This document shows, piece by piece, positions 16,685-26,026 of a stretch of DNA of 32,198 nt. The notes under the pieces were generated by a model, which saw nothing but the letters and a program-made list of their open reading frames with translations, ran no database searches and had not been told where the DNA came from. Position numbers and translations under genes: made by a program. Source of the stretch: an uncultured delta proteobacterium (GTDB lineage: Bacteria > Myxococcota_A > Polyangia > Polyangiales > Polyangiaceae); contig CAIVJW010000130.1 in NCBI GenBank assembly GCA_903906315.1, forward strand, positions 1 to 32,198, in the 5' to 3' direction. The first letter of the stretch is position 1, and each line of letters starts with the position of its first letter.

Positions 16685-17734
16685 CTACGGGGCGAAGCCG
16701 GGAAGCACGTGCCGCCGCAGCACGCCGGGCAGCAAGCGGAGCTGCGCGCAGTGGTCTCCCTTGCCCTTGCCGGCGTAGCCGCGGACGAACAGCGCGCCAC
16801 GGTCGTACGAGCGCAGGAGGGTCAGCTCGTCGCCGGAGCCGCCCCGCGCGAGGTCGGTCGGGCGCGCGCCGAGCTCGCGCAGGACGAACTCCGCCGTCTC
16901 GCCGGTCGAGGCGTACCCGTCCGTCTCGATCTCGGTGGTCGTCAGGTAGAAGAGCGGGCCCCCCTCCGCCGCGGTGCGCGCCGCGCGGACGAACAGCGCA
17001 GCCTGCCCGTGCTCGAGCGCGCGCTTGCCGGGCTTGTAGCCGGCGTAGAGCGAATCGAGCAGCACGAGGGCCTCCAGGCGCTCGTGCGGTCGGGCGAGGA
17101 GCTGGCCGATCGCGCCGTAGCCCGCGCTCCACGAGGATACGGCGAGGTGCCCGAGCCGCGCGTCGGGCCGCCCGGACGCCGCCCGGACCTCGCGCTCCAC
17201 CGCCGACAGCAGCGCCTCGAAGGCGCCGTCGCGGGACAGCGCGCGCTCGTATTTGCCCGACCCGGCGCCCGCGTCGAGCGCCGCGATCACGAGGTCCATT
17301 CGCTCGGGCGCGAGCTCCTTGCGGACCGGCTCGGCGCCGTGGAAGTGAACGAGGAGGCTGTAGGTGCCGTCGTCGCGGACGGCGCGCTCGCCGGGGACGA
17401 GCACCTTCCCGACCGGCAAGGTGCGCCATCGTTGGTAGTCGCCGAAGCCGCGATCGGGGAACGCGCAGCCGACGCCCTCGTCGTCGATGCGGACCTCGTC
17501 GTCCGGCGCCGTGGGCCGCTCGGCGCCGGTCGGAAGGAATGGCGCGGCCTCCGGCGCCCCCGAGGCGACCTGTGGCGTGGCTGCGGGCTCCGCCGGGAGG
17601 CTCTGCCCGGCGCCCCCGGCAAGGAGCAGCACGAGCCCGCTGGCCGCGAGCAGCGCCGCGTCACGGAGCCGTCCTCGCCGACCGGGCGCCGGTCGCGCCT
17701 CCTTCGCGGGCGCAGCCGGCGGGCGATCGGTCAT
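16685..17734 (-). CDS. Membrane-anchored alpha/beta-hydrolase-like protein
   Basis: A 349-residue protein with one N-terminal membrane helix (AALLAASGLVLLLAGG, about 26-42), an Ala/Pro linker, and a domain that looks like an alpha/beta hydrolase: LLVHFHGAEP (oxyanion-type HG strand), SSWSAGYGAI (SxSxG nucleophile elbow), LVLLDSLYAGY (possible acid), and a late His in GDHCAQL. The predicted triad is Ser/Asp/His; the substrate is unknown. The first residue of the elbow is Ser rather than Gly. It starts 1 nt after the stop of the Ser/Thr kinase gene, so the two are cotranscribed. It could serve as an esterase or thioesterase-like cell-envelope protein. Confidence 0.65.
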   Translation of the reverse strand: MTDRPPAAPAKEARPAPGRRGRLRDAALLAASGLVLLLAGGAGQSLPAEPAATPQVASGAPEAAPFLPTGAERPTAPDDEVRIDDEGVGCAFPDRGFGDYQRWRTLPVGKVLVPGERAVRDDGTYSLLVHFHGAEPVRKELAPERMDLVIAALDAGAGSGKYERALSRDGAFEALLSAVEREVRAASGRPDARLGHLAVSSWSAGYGAIGQLLARPHERLEALVLLDSLYAGYKPGKRALEHGQAALFVRAARTAAEGGPLFYLTTTEIETDGYASTGETAEFVLRELGARPTDLARGGSGDELTLLRSYDRGALFVRGYAGKGKGDHCAQLRLLPGVLRRHVLPGFAP

Positions 17735-17735
17735 G

Positions 17736-19313
<1,578 letters not shown>

Positions 19314-19356
19314 CGATCTTCCGGGCTGCGCTGCGGGGGGCGAAGCCTCGAACCTC

Positions 19357-20007
19357 TCACGCTCCGGGAGGAACGGGGCCCCAGAGCTTCTCGTAGACCT
19401 TGGTGAGCCGGTTGTGCGCGTCCGCCGTGAAGGTGTTGTTGGCGTGCGGCCAGACGGTGCCCTGCGCCTGGTTGCAGGCCAGCGAGATCATGACGTCGAC
19501 CTCGGGCTGGCCGGGGCGCACCATCGCGACGCCCATCCCGGGATAGAAGCACGTCGCCTGACCGGGCTGGAAGCTGCTCGGGCTGCCGAAAAGGTCGAGC
19601 AGCTCGTTCTTGATCGCGTCGTTCTGGAGCGACATCTGCGCCACGATCACGAAGCCGGTGCCCGGGGCACCCTGCGGGAACCGCGGCAGCTGCGCCTGCA
19701 CGGCGGGCTGGGTGGCCGCCGGCATGCCGGGGATGAGGCCCGGCGGAATGAAGCCCGGCGGGAGCGCGGAGAGCGCGGCTTGGCCGATCTGCTCGAGCCC
19801 GGGCGGGAACGGGAGCCCGGGAATGGCGGGGAAGGGCGAGGCCGCCGCGGGCATGGGGGTCGGCTGCGGCTGCTCCTGGCCTTGCAGCCGGAGGACCGTG
19901 ATCTGCGCCTTGTCCATGTCGTTGAAGGGCGCGACGCGGGCGGCGCAACCCGTGGCGAGCGGAGCAAGGAGGCCAAGGACGGCGAAGCTTCGGAGGTGAG
20001 CTCTCAT
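19357..20007 (-). CDS. Pro-rich lipoprotein of unknown function
   Basis: A 216-residue predicted lipoprotein with signal peptide and lipobox LATGC (Cys about 18). A Pro/Ala-rich section (about 40-105, with repeats such as PGLPFPPGL and PPGFIPPGLIPG) is followed by a compact domain: GFVIVAQMSLQNDAIKNELL, CFYPGMGVAMV, VDVMISLACNQAQGTVWPH and LTKVYEKLWGP. Two cysteines in that domain may form a disulphide. The family is not recognised. The start at 20007 places the lipobox correctly. It is divergent from the T6SS gene at 20152 (144-bp gap) and lies 43 nt ahead of the kinase gene, possibly in one transcript. Confidence 0.65.
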   Translation of the reverse strand: MRAHLRSFAVLGLLAPLATGCAARVAPFNDMDKAQITVLRLQGQEQPQPTPMPAAASPFPAIPGLPFPPGLEQIGQAALSALPPGFIPPGLIPGMPAATQPAVQAQLPRFPQGAPGTGFVIVAQMSLQNDAIKNELLDLFGSPSSFQPGQATCFYPGMGVAMVRPGQPEVDVMISLACNQAQGTVWPHANNTFTADAHNRLTKVYEKLWGPVPPGA

Positions 20008-20151
20008 CGTGGTGCGTTCAGAAGTAGCACGCTCGGGGCGCTCGTGGCCAATCGTCCCAAGGCGGGCCACCAACGCGGGGGTAGGAGCGCGTCGGCGCGA
20101 AGGCGCGACTCGCGCGGTGGTTGGCATCGGTCTATGTTTCGAGCTTCGCCC

Positions 20152-21393
20152 ATGACCATCCCCGAGCTCCCCCTTGAGCGGTTCGCCGAGTTGTCCGCGG
20201 AGCTCGACGCCGGCGTCTCGCGCGAGCAGGTGCTGGCCGAGGCCGGCCTCACGCCGGAGGTTTGGGCGGGTACGCAGGAGCATTGGCTCGGCAAGATCGC
20301 CGCCGAGGCGACGCGCAAGCGCTTCGATCTAACGACGCGGTACACCAAGGCGTTCTCCGCGAGGCGAAGGGTGCTGGCCGACGCGGCGCGCGCAGGGGCG
20401 GGACCGCTGACCCGAGCCGCGCACGTGCCGCCGGCGGCGCCTGCGCTCGGCGCGCCTCCGTCGGCGACGCCAGCGCAGCCACCACCTCCGTTCGACGTGG
20501 CGGCCGCCGTCGCGCCGCCCGCGTTCTTCGCCGCGCCGCCCGCGTACGTCGCGAACGAGGCCGCGTCCGGCGATCCGCCGCCGGCGTTCGTCAGCACGAC
20601 CGACCCCGCGCCGCCGCCGCGCGCGGCGATTCCCGACGGGCCGGAGGGCGCGCCGGGCGGTGCCGTCTCGAACGAGCTCGGGCGGACAGTCGTCGCGATG
20701 TCGCCGTTCGCGTTCGGCGGGTCGATGCCGTTTCGGGGCGGCGCGGGGAAGCCGCCCTCTACGCCGCCGTCCGTCGCGGCCGGGGGGCTGCCGTTCCGCG
20801 CTCCAGGGGCGGATTCGGGGCCCGTTCCCGCGCCCGGCACCGCGCCGTTCCGCGACGGGGGCGTCCCATCGGAGACCGCCGCGCCGCCCGAGCCCGCGCC
20901 GAAGCGCGCTAAGACAGAGACGTTGTCGGGAGGCGAATTCGCCGCGCTCCGCGCCGAGCCGTTGCCGTTTCGTCGTACCGATTCCAGCCCGTCGCTGCGC
21001 GCGACCTCGCCGGTGCCGGGCGCGGCGCTCGGCGGGCTGCCGTTCCAGGGCGCGCCCGCGGCGTCGCCGCCTCCCGCCGGTGGCTCGGCTCCGCCCCCGC
21101 CACGGTCGCCCGATCTCGAGCCGACGTTCGCGCCGCCCGTCGCGCCGGTCGCGCCGCCCGCGGCGCCGGTCGCGCGCCTGCCGCTCGCGAGGTTCGCGCA
21201 GATGACCGCGGAGTCTCAGCTCTGGCCCGCGGCGCTGGCCGCCATCCGCGCGCGCTACGGCCTCGACGAGGCCGGCTACTCCGCGGAGAACGAGGCCTGG
21301 CAGTGCCTGTTCCTCTCGGACGCGGCCCTCTACGCCCGCTATGGCAGCCTGCTCGCGCACTACCGCGACTGGCTCGCCAAGTCCGCTCGCTGA
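20152..21393 (+). CDS. T6SS-linked protein with duplicated end domains and PF[R/Q] motifs
   Basis: A 413-residue protein of unknown function, not assigned to a named family. The N-terminal domain (about 6-75: LPLERFAELSAELDAGVS, GLTPEVWAGTQEHWL) and the C-terminal domain (about 343-411: LPLARFAQMTAESQLW, GLDEAGYSAENEAWQ) align over their length and look like one helical domain present twice. Between them lies a Pro/Ala/Gly-rich linker of about 260 residues with repeated short motifs MPFR (192), LPFR (213), APFR (231), LPFR (271) and LPFQ (296), plus SPFAFGG (184). No signal peptide or membrane helix, so it is cytoplasmic. It lies 87 nt upstream of vgrG1, same strand, so a T6SS role is likely. 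TATGTT at 20133-20138 resembles a -10 box but has no matching -35. Confidence 0.75.
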   Translation: MTIPELPLERFAELSAELDAGVSREQVLAEAGLTPEVWAGTQEHWLGKIAAEATRKRFDLTTRYTKAFSARRRVLADAARAGAGPLTRAAHVPPAAPALGAPPSATPAQPPPPFDVAAAVAPPAFFAAPPAYVANEAASGDPPPAFVSTTDPAPPPRAAIPDGPEGAPGGAVSNELGRTVVAMSPFAFGGSMPFRGGAGKPPSTPPSVAAGGLPFRAPGADSGPVPAPGTAPFRDGGVPSETAAPPEPAPKRAKTETLSGGEFAALRAEPLPFRRTDSSPSLRATSPVPGAALGGLPFQGAPAASPPPAGGSAPPPPRSPDLEPTFAPPVAPVAPPAAPVARLPLARFAQMTAESQLWPAALAAIRARYGLDEAGYSAENEAWQCLFLSDAALYARYGSLLAHYRDWLAKSAR

Positions 21394-21480
21394 GGCCGCT
21401 TCTGCCGCCCGCCGGCGGGGCTCGCCCGGGCCGCGGCGCCGAGTAGACTTGCCGCCATCGTGGCGTATGCTTCCGCCCAC

Positions 21481-23694
21481 ATGCCCGCGTCGTCCATCCT
21501 CGAGCTGCGTGGCGAGGCCCTGCCGGCGGACGTGCTGGCCATTCGCTACGAAGCGCGCGAGGCCCTTTCCCGGCCGTACGAGGTCGAGGTCGAGTTTTCG
21601 ACCACCGATTTCGCGTTCCGGGTCGAGGACTGCCTGCGCACTCGCATGGTCCTCCAGCTCGTCGACGCGCGCGGAGGAGTGCGGTCCTTCGACGGGGTGA
21701 TCGACCGCGCCGAGTACGCCTACGTCACCGGCCCGCGGCTCCATTTTCGCGTCCGGCTGCGGCCGTCGATCGCGGCGCTGGCGCGGCGCGAGGGCTGCCG
21801 CATCCACCAGAACAAGAGCGTCGTCGACATCGCGGGGCTCGTCCTGCGGGAGGCGGGCATCGACAAGGTCGAGTGGCAGCTCGTCGAGACCTACGAGCCG
21901 CGCGATTTCGTCGTGCAGTATCGGGAGTCGCAGCTCGACTTCATCCATCGCCTCTTCGAGGACGAGGGCATCTTCTACTTCTTTCGACACGACGCCGACG
22001 GGCACGTGCTGATCGTCGCGGACTCGCCGTCGGCGTTCACGCTCATGGACGACGCGCCCGCGGTCGAGTTCTCCATGTCGCAGGGGGGCGGCGAGCCTCT
22101 CAAGGACTTCTCGCGCAAGCTCGCGCTGCGCACGACGAGCGCGAGGCTGCGCGACTACGATTTCGAGAAGCCGCAGAGCAAGCCCGAGGCGCAGGTCCCG
22201 GGCCCCGATGCGTGGCCGATGCCGCTCTACGAGTACCCGGGCGGCTTCCTCAAGGCTGCGGCGGGGCAGCGCAAGGCCAAGGCGCGTCTCGCGTCCGAGC
22301 GTCGCGACGCCGACACCGTTCGTGGAGCCAGCCGCGCGATCGGCCTGCGCGTCGGCGTGCCGTTCGCCGTCGACGGCGCGGCCCAGCCCTGCCTGAACGG
22401 CGAGTTCGTGGTGACGGAGCTGCGCACGTGGGGCGAGCAGACGCTCGAGAGCGGCGGCGCCAACGAGGTCTGCAGAAACCAGTTCGTCGGCATCCCCAAG
22501 GACTCCCCCTGGGCGCCCGCGCGCGTGACGCATCGGCCGCGGATCCGGGGCATTCAGACGGCCCGCGTCATGGGGCCGAGCAGCGAGGAACAGGCGATCC
22601 ACGTCGACAAGTACGGTCGCGTGAAGGTGCGCTTCCACTGGGACCGCGAGGGCCAGCAGGACGACACGGCGAGCTGCTGGCTGCGCGTCGCGCAGCTGGC
22701 GACGGGCGGCTCCATGGTGCTCCCGCGCGTCGGCTGGGAGGTCGCGGTGACCTTCGCCGACGGCGATCCGGACCGGCCCTTCGTGCTCGGCCGCGTCTAC
22801 AACGCCGAGAAGACGCCGCCGTACGCGCTCCCGGGCGCGCAGACGTCCGGTGCGCTCAAGAGCCTGTCGAGCCCGGGCGGCGCCGGCTACAACGAGATCA
22901 AGATGGGCGATAGCGGGGGCAGCCAGGGCTGGGACCTGCACGCGCAGAAGGACCTCAACATCACGATCAACCACGACCGCAAGGAGACCATCGACGTCGA
23001 CGAGTCCCACACGGTCAAGGTCAACGTCGCCTGGCACGTCGGATCGAACGAGAGGCTCACCGTCGGCGGCAACCAGTCGGTCGACGTCGGCGCGGACCGG
23101 CAGGACCTGATCGGCGGCAACCAGTCGGTCGACGTCGGCGGCAACGAGACGTTCGACGCGACGTCGAACCTGCTCGAGAAGATCGGCGGCGATCGATCGT
23201 ACGGGGTCGGCGGCAACCAGGTGGTCATCTCGAACTCGGTCGCTCAGTCGATCGAGGGCAACTTCAGCCGCACGGTCGGCGCCGTGCAGCTGACCGGGTC
23301 GGTCGACGAGATCGGCGAGAACGTCGCCGGGTCGCACACGGAGACCGTCGGCGCGGTGAAGATCGAGCTCGTGAAGGGCGACAGCGCCGAGGAGATCGCC
23401 GGCAACAAGACCCTGACGGTGGCGGTGGCGGATCTGCACCTGATCAAGGGCAACCTCGCCATCAGCGCGGAGGGATCGACCACGCAGCTCGTGGGCGGGC
23501 TGCACTACCAGAAGATCGCCGGCGATTTTTCGATCAAGGCGCCCGTCATCACGCTCCTCGGCGCCGTCGGCGTGTTCAAGGGGGGCGGCAGCGAGCTCAA
23601 GCTCGGCGGCGGCCCGGTCGTGATCAAGGGCGACAAGATCGCGATCGAAGCCGCGCTCGTCGTCAAGATGGGCGCCTCGCTGAAGCTCAAGTGA
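21481..23694 (+). CDS. vgrG: VgrG spike protein 1
   Basis: A T6SS spike protein; trimers cap the Hcp tube and are fired into target cells. The 737-residue product has the gp27-like N-terminal region (ALSRPYEVEVEFSTT, YRESQLDFIHRLFEDEGI), then the gp5-like OB segment from about 379 (GRVKVRFHWDREGQQDD, GSMVLPRVGWEV, DGDPDRPFVLGRVYN), and a beta-helix from about 475 built of VGGNQSVDVG-type repeats, ending KMGASLKLK. No toxin extension. The ATG at 21481 is preferred; GTG at 21460 would add seven residues. A 30-nt stretch at 23063 recurs exactly at 23111, within the beta-helix repeats. An 81-nt gap with a hairpin separates it from vgrG2. Confidence 0.95.
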   Translation: MPASSILELRGEALPADVLAIRYEAREALSRPYEVEVEFSTTDFAFRVEDCLRTRMVLQLVDARGGVRSFDGVIDRAEYAYVTGPRLHFRVRLRPSIAALARREGCRIHQNKSVVDIAGLVLREAGIDKVEWQLVETYEPRDFVVQYRESQLDFIHRLFEDEGIFYFFRHDADGHVLIVADSPSAFTLMDDAPAVEFSMSQGGGEPLKDFSRKLALRTTSARLRDYDFEKPQSKPEAQVPGPDAWPMPLYEYPGGFLKAAAGQRKAKARLASERRDADTVRGASRAIGLRVGVPFAVDGAAQPCLNGEFVVTELRTWGEQTLESGGANEVCRNQFVGIPKDSPWAPARVTHRPRIRGIQTARVMGPSSEEQAIHVDKYGRVKVRFHWDREGQQDDTASCWLRVAQLATGGSMVLPRVGWEVAVTFADGDPDRPFVLGRVYNAEKTPPYALPGAQTSGALKSLSSPGGAGYNEIKMGDSGGSQGWDLHAQKDLNITINHDRKETIDVDESHTVKVNVAWHVGSNERLTVGGNQSVDVGADRQDLIGGNQSVDVGGNETFDATSNLLEKIGGDRSYGVGGNQVVISNSVAQSIEGNFSRTVGAVQLTGSVDEIGENVAGSHTETVGAVKIELVKGDSAEEIAGNKTLTVAVADLHLIKGNLAISAEGSTTQLVGGLHYQKIAGDFSIKAPVITLLGAVGVFKGGGSELKLGGGPVVIKGDKIAIEAALVVKMGASLKLK

Positions 23695-23703
23695 ACCGCC
23701 GCC

Positions 23704-23731
23704 CGCGCACCACGGCCATCGTGGCGGCGCG
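23704..23731 (+). terminator. Hairpin between vgrG1 and vgrG2
   Basis: CCACG (23710-23714) pairs with CGTGG (23720-23724), extended by CGCGC/GCGCG across a small bulge. There is no T-run. It may weaken read-through so that vgrG1 and the vgrG2 operon are expressed at different levels. No clear promoter is seen in the remaining 44 nt before vgrG2. Confidence 0.35.
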
Positions 23732-23775
23732 GCGCTCGCGACGCACCTCTCGAGACCTCTAGTGAGCGAGGGACC

Positions 23776-26022
23776 ATGCCGGAGCTCGTGAACGTTGACA
23801 TCGAGGTGGCCGTCGACGGGCAGGCCTATCGCGCGCTCGGCGTGTCGGCGCGCGAGGGGCTCTCCGAGGTCGGCGCCGTCGTCGTGGACCTGGTGTCGCC
23901 CGACGGCGCGCCCGACCCCCGAACACTCGTCGGCAAGGCCGTCGAGGTCGGCCTGCGTCGCGCCGACGGCAGCGCCTCGAGGTCGTGGGTCGGGTTCGCG
24001 GCCGAGGCCGAGCGCCTCGCCGATCAGGACGGGCGCCCCGCTACGCGCCTCCTCGTCACGCCGCGCTTGCAGCGGTTGGCGAAACGCGCCGATTGCAGGA
24101 CGTTTCAAGAGCTGTCGGTGCCCGACATCGTGAAGAAGGTCCTCTCGGACGCCGGAATGCCGGAGGCCGACCAGACCTGGACGTTGTCGCAGAGCTACTC
24201 GCCGCGCGTGTACGCGGTGCAGTACCGCGAGACCGATCTCGACTTCGTCCTCCGGCTGCTGTCCGAGGAGGGCATCGGCCTCGCGGTGCGCTTCGACGGC
24301 GGGGCCGACAAGGTCGCCTTCTGCGACGATCCCAAGGGCTTCGGCGATGTCGAGGGCACGACCGAGCTCCCGTTCGCGCACACGTTCGGCTTCGACACGT
24401 CCGAGGACAACGTCCTCTTCGTGCGGCAGGTGCACGAGGTCCGATCGGACAAGGTCTTTGTCCGCGACTACGACTTCGAGCGACCGAAGCTGAAGCTCGA
24501 GGCCGAGGTGTCCGGCGGCGACCCGGGCGCGAAGGCGCTCGAGGTCTATGCGTGGCCGGGTCGGTTCACCGACCAGGGCGTCGGTGATCGCTACGCGCAG
24601 GTGCTGCTCGACTCGATGCAGGCCGAGCGGGACGTGGTGGCGGGCGAGGCGACGGCGATGAACCTGCAGCCGGGCCTCCGCTTCTCGATCACTGGACACC
24701 CTTACGAGGGGCTCAATCAGGAGTACCTCGTCGTGTCGGTCGAGACGGAGGCGCGCGACCGCACGGCCATGAGCCCCACGGGCGGGTCGGGCCGGCAGTA
24801 CGCGTGCAGGTTCACCGCGGTGCCGACCGGCCGCAGCGCGTGGCGGCCGCCGCGCCGACCGCGAGCGCGCGTGGCGCCGGGGTTCGCGTCGGCGTTCGTC
24901 ACGGGGCCGAGCGGGTCGGAGATCCACACCGACAAGCTCGGCCGCGCGAAGGTGCGCTTCCACTGGGACCGCGTCGGCAAGCACGACGACACCTCGAGCC
25001 TCTGGGTGCGCACGCTCCAGCTACCGACCGGGGGATCGATGCTGCTCCCGCGCGTGGGCTGGGAGGTCGGGCTTCGCTACGTGGAGGGCGACGTCGACGC
25101 GCCGATCGTGATGGGGCGCATGGTCAACGCGGTCGCTCCGCCGCCGTACGCGCTGCCGGGTGGCAAGGCGCGGGGCGCGCTGCAGACGGCGACGACGCCC
25201 GGCGGTGGCAGCACGAACGAGATCCGCACCGACGACTCCAAGGGCGGCGAGGAGATGTTCTTCAACGCGTCGAAGGACATGTCCATCACGGTGCTCAACA
25301 ACACGACCGAGACGATCGGCAATTGCGAGACGCACGAGGTCGGATCGAACCACACGATCGACGTCACCAACAGCATCCAGGCCACCGTCGGCGCGTCGCA
25401 GACCCTCTCGGTCGGCGGCAACCAGACGGTGCACGTCGAGTCGCTGGCCGTCGACGACATCGCCGGCAACCACGAGCTTGCGATCGGCGGCAACCGGACG
25501 TTGCAGATCGGCGGCGATCATCGTCGCCAGGTCGCGGGCGGATCCACGCTCGACGTCGGCGGGAACGCGGTAGACCTCGTCGTCGGCGCGGTGAGCGAGG
25601 CGGCGGTTGGTGACCACACGCACACGGTCGGGGCCGCGCTGATCGAGATGACGGCGAAGGATCGGTCCCTCGTCATCGGCGGATCGCGCACGGAGACGAC
25701 GGGCGCCGTGAAGGTCGTCATCGCCGGAGGGGGCCGGTCGGTCACGGTCGGCGGGTCGATGACCGAGATGGTCGGCGGCGCCGTCCTCGCCAGCGTCAAG
25801 GGTGACCGCAGCGACAACGCCGGCTCGTCGTTCACGGAGATCGCGGCGGGGGCGTCGATCGTGAAGGCCGACAAGGTAGTGTTCGAGGCGGATACCGCGC
25901 TGTGCGTCGTGATGGGGGCGTCGATCCTCGCGCTGACGCCGGCGTCGGTGTCGATCGTGGGCGTCAGCGTCAAGATCGACGGGGCAGCGGCCGAGACGGC
26001 CGCGCTGATCACGGACAACTGA
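23776..26022 (+). CDS. vgrG: VgrG spike protein 2
   Basis: A 748-residue VgrG with a different N-terminus from VgrG1 (VNVDIEVAVDGQAYRALGVS), the family block VQYRETDLDFVLRLLSEEGI (about 150), and the OB segment from about 389 (GRAKVRFHWDRVGKHDD, GSMLLPRVGWEVGL, GRMVNAVAPPPYALPGG). The beta-helix repeats (VGGNQTVHVE, IGGNRTLQIGGD) run to about 700. The final 50 residues are hydrophobic strands with no enzymatic domain. GAGGGA sits 3 nt before the ATG. It is separated from vgrG3 by 4 nt. It is diverged enough from VgrG1 that a recent tandem copy is excluded; a heterotrimer of the three VgrGs is possible but not shown. Confidence 0.94.
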   Translation: MPELVNVDIEVAVDGQAYRALGVSAREGLSEVGAVVVDLVSPDGAPDPRTLVGKAVEVGLRRADGSASRSWVGFAAEAERLADQDGRPATRLLVTPRLQRLAKRADCRTFQELSVPDIVKKVLSDAGMPEADQTWTLSQSYSPRVYAVQYRETDLDFVLRLLSEEGIGLAVRFDGGADKVAFCDDPKGFGDVEGTTELPFAHTFGFDTSEDNVLFVRQVHEVRSDKVFVRDYDFERPKLKLEAEVSGGDPGAKALEVYAWPGRFTDQGVGDRYAQVLLDSMQAERDVVAGEATAMNLQPGLRFSITGHPYEGLNQEYLVVSVETEARDRTAMSPTGGSGRQYACRFTAVPTGRSAWRPPRRPRARVAPGFASAFVTGPSGSEIHTDKLGRAKVRFHWDRVGKHDDTSSLWVRTLQLPTGGSMLLPRVGWEVGLRYVEGDVDAPIVMGRMVNAVAPPPYALPGGKARGALQTATTPGGGSTNEIRTDDSKGGEEMFFNASKDMSITVLNNTTETIGNCETHEVGSNHTIDVTNSIQATVGASQTLSVGGNQTVHVESLAVDDIAGNHELAIGGNRTLQIGGDHRRQVAGGSTLDVGGNAVDLVVGAVSEAAVGDHTHTVGAALIEMTAKDRSLVIGGSRTETTGAVKVVIAGGGRSVTVGGSMTEMVGGAVLASVKGDRSDNAGSSFTEIAAGASIVKADKVVFEADTALCVVMGASILALTPASVSIVGVSVKIDGAAAETAALITDN

Positions 26023-26026
26023 GGCC

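Noticed and set aside
19340-19360. tRNA-like GGTTCGAG on the minus strand
   Set aside because: No flanking acceptor, D or anticodon stems could be folded; it is at the end of the lipoprotein gene.
20329-24984. A 1551-codon minus-strand open frame opposite the motif protein, vgrG1 and vgrG2
   Set aside because: It is antisense to clear VgrG domains, reads as Arg/Ala/Asp/Val-rich low-complexity protein, and shows no family motif. Such frames arise from the high third-position GC of this genome.
25860-26022. Possible toxin tail on VgrG2
   Set aside because: The last 50 residues are short hydrophobic strands like a VgrG shaft end, with no catalytic pattern.
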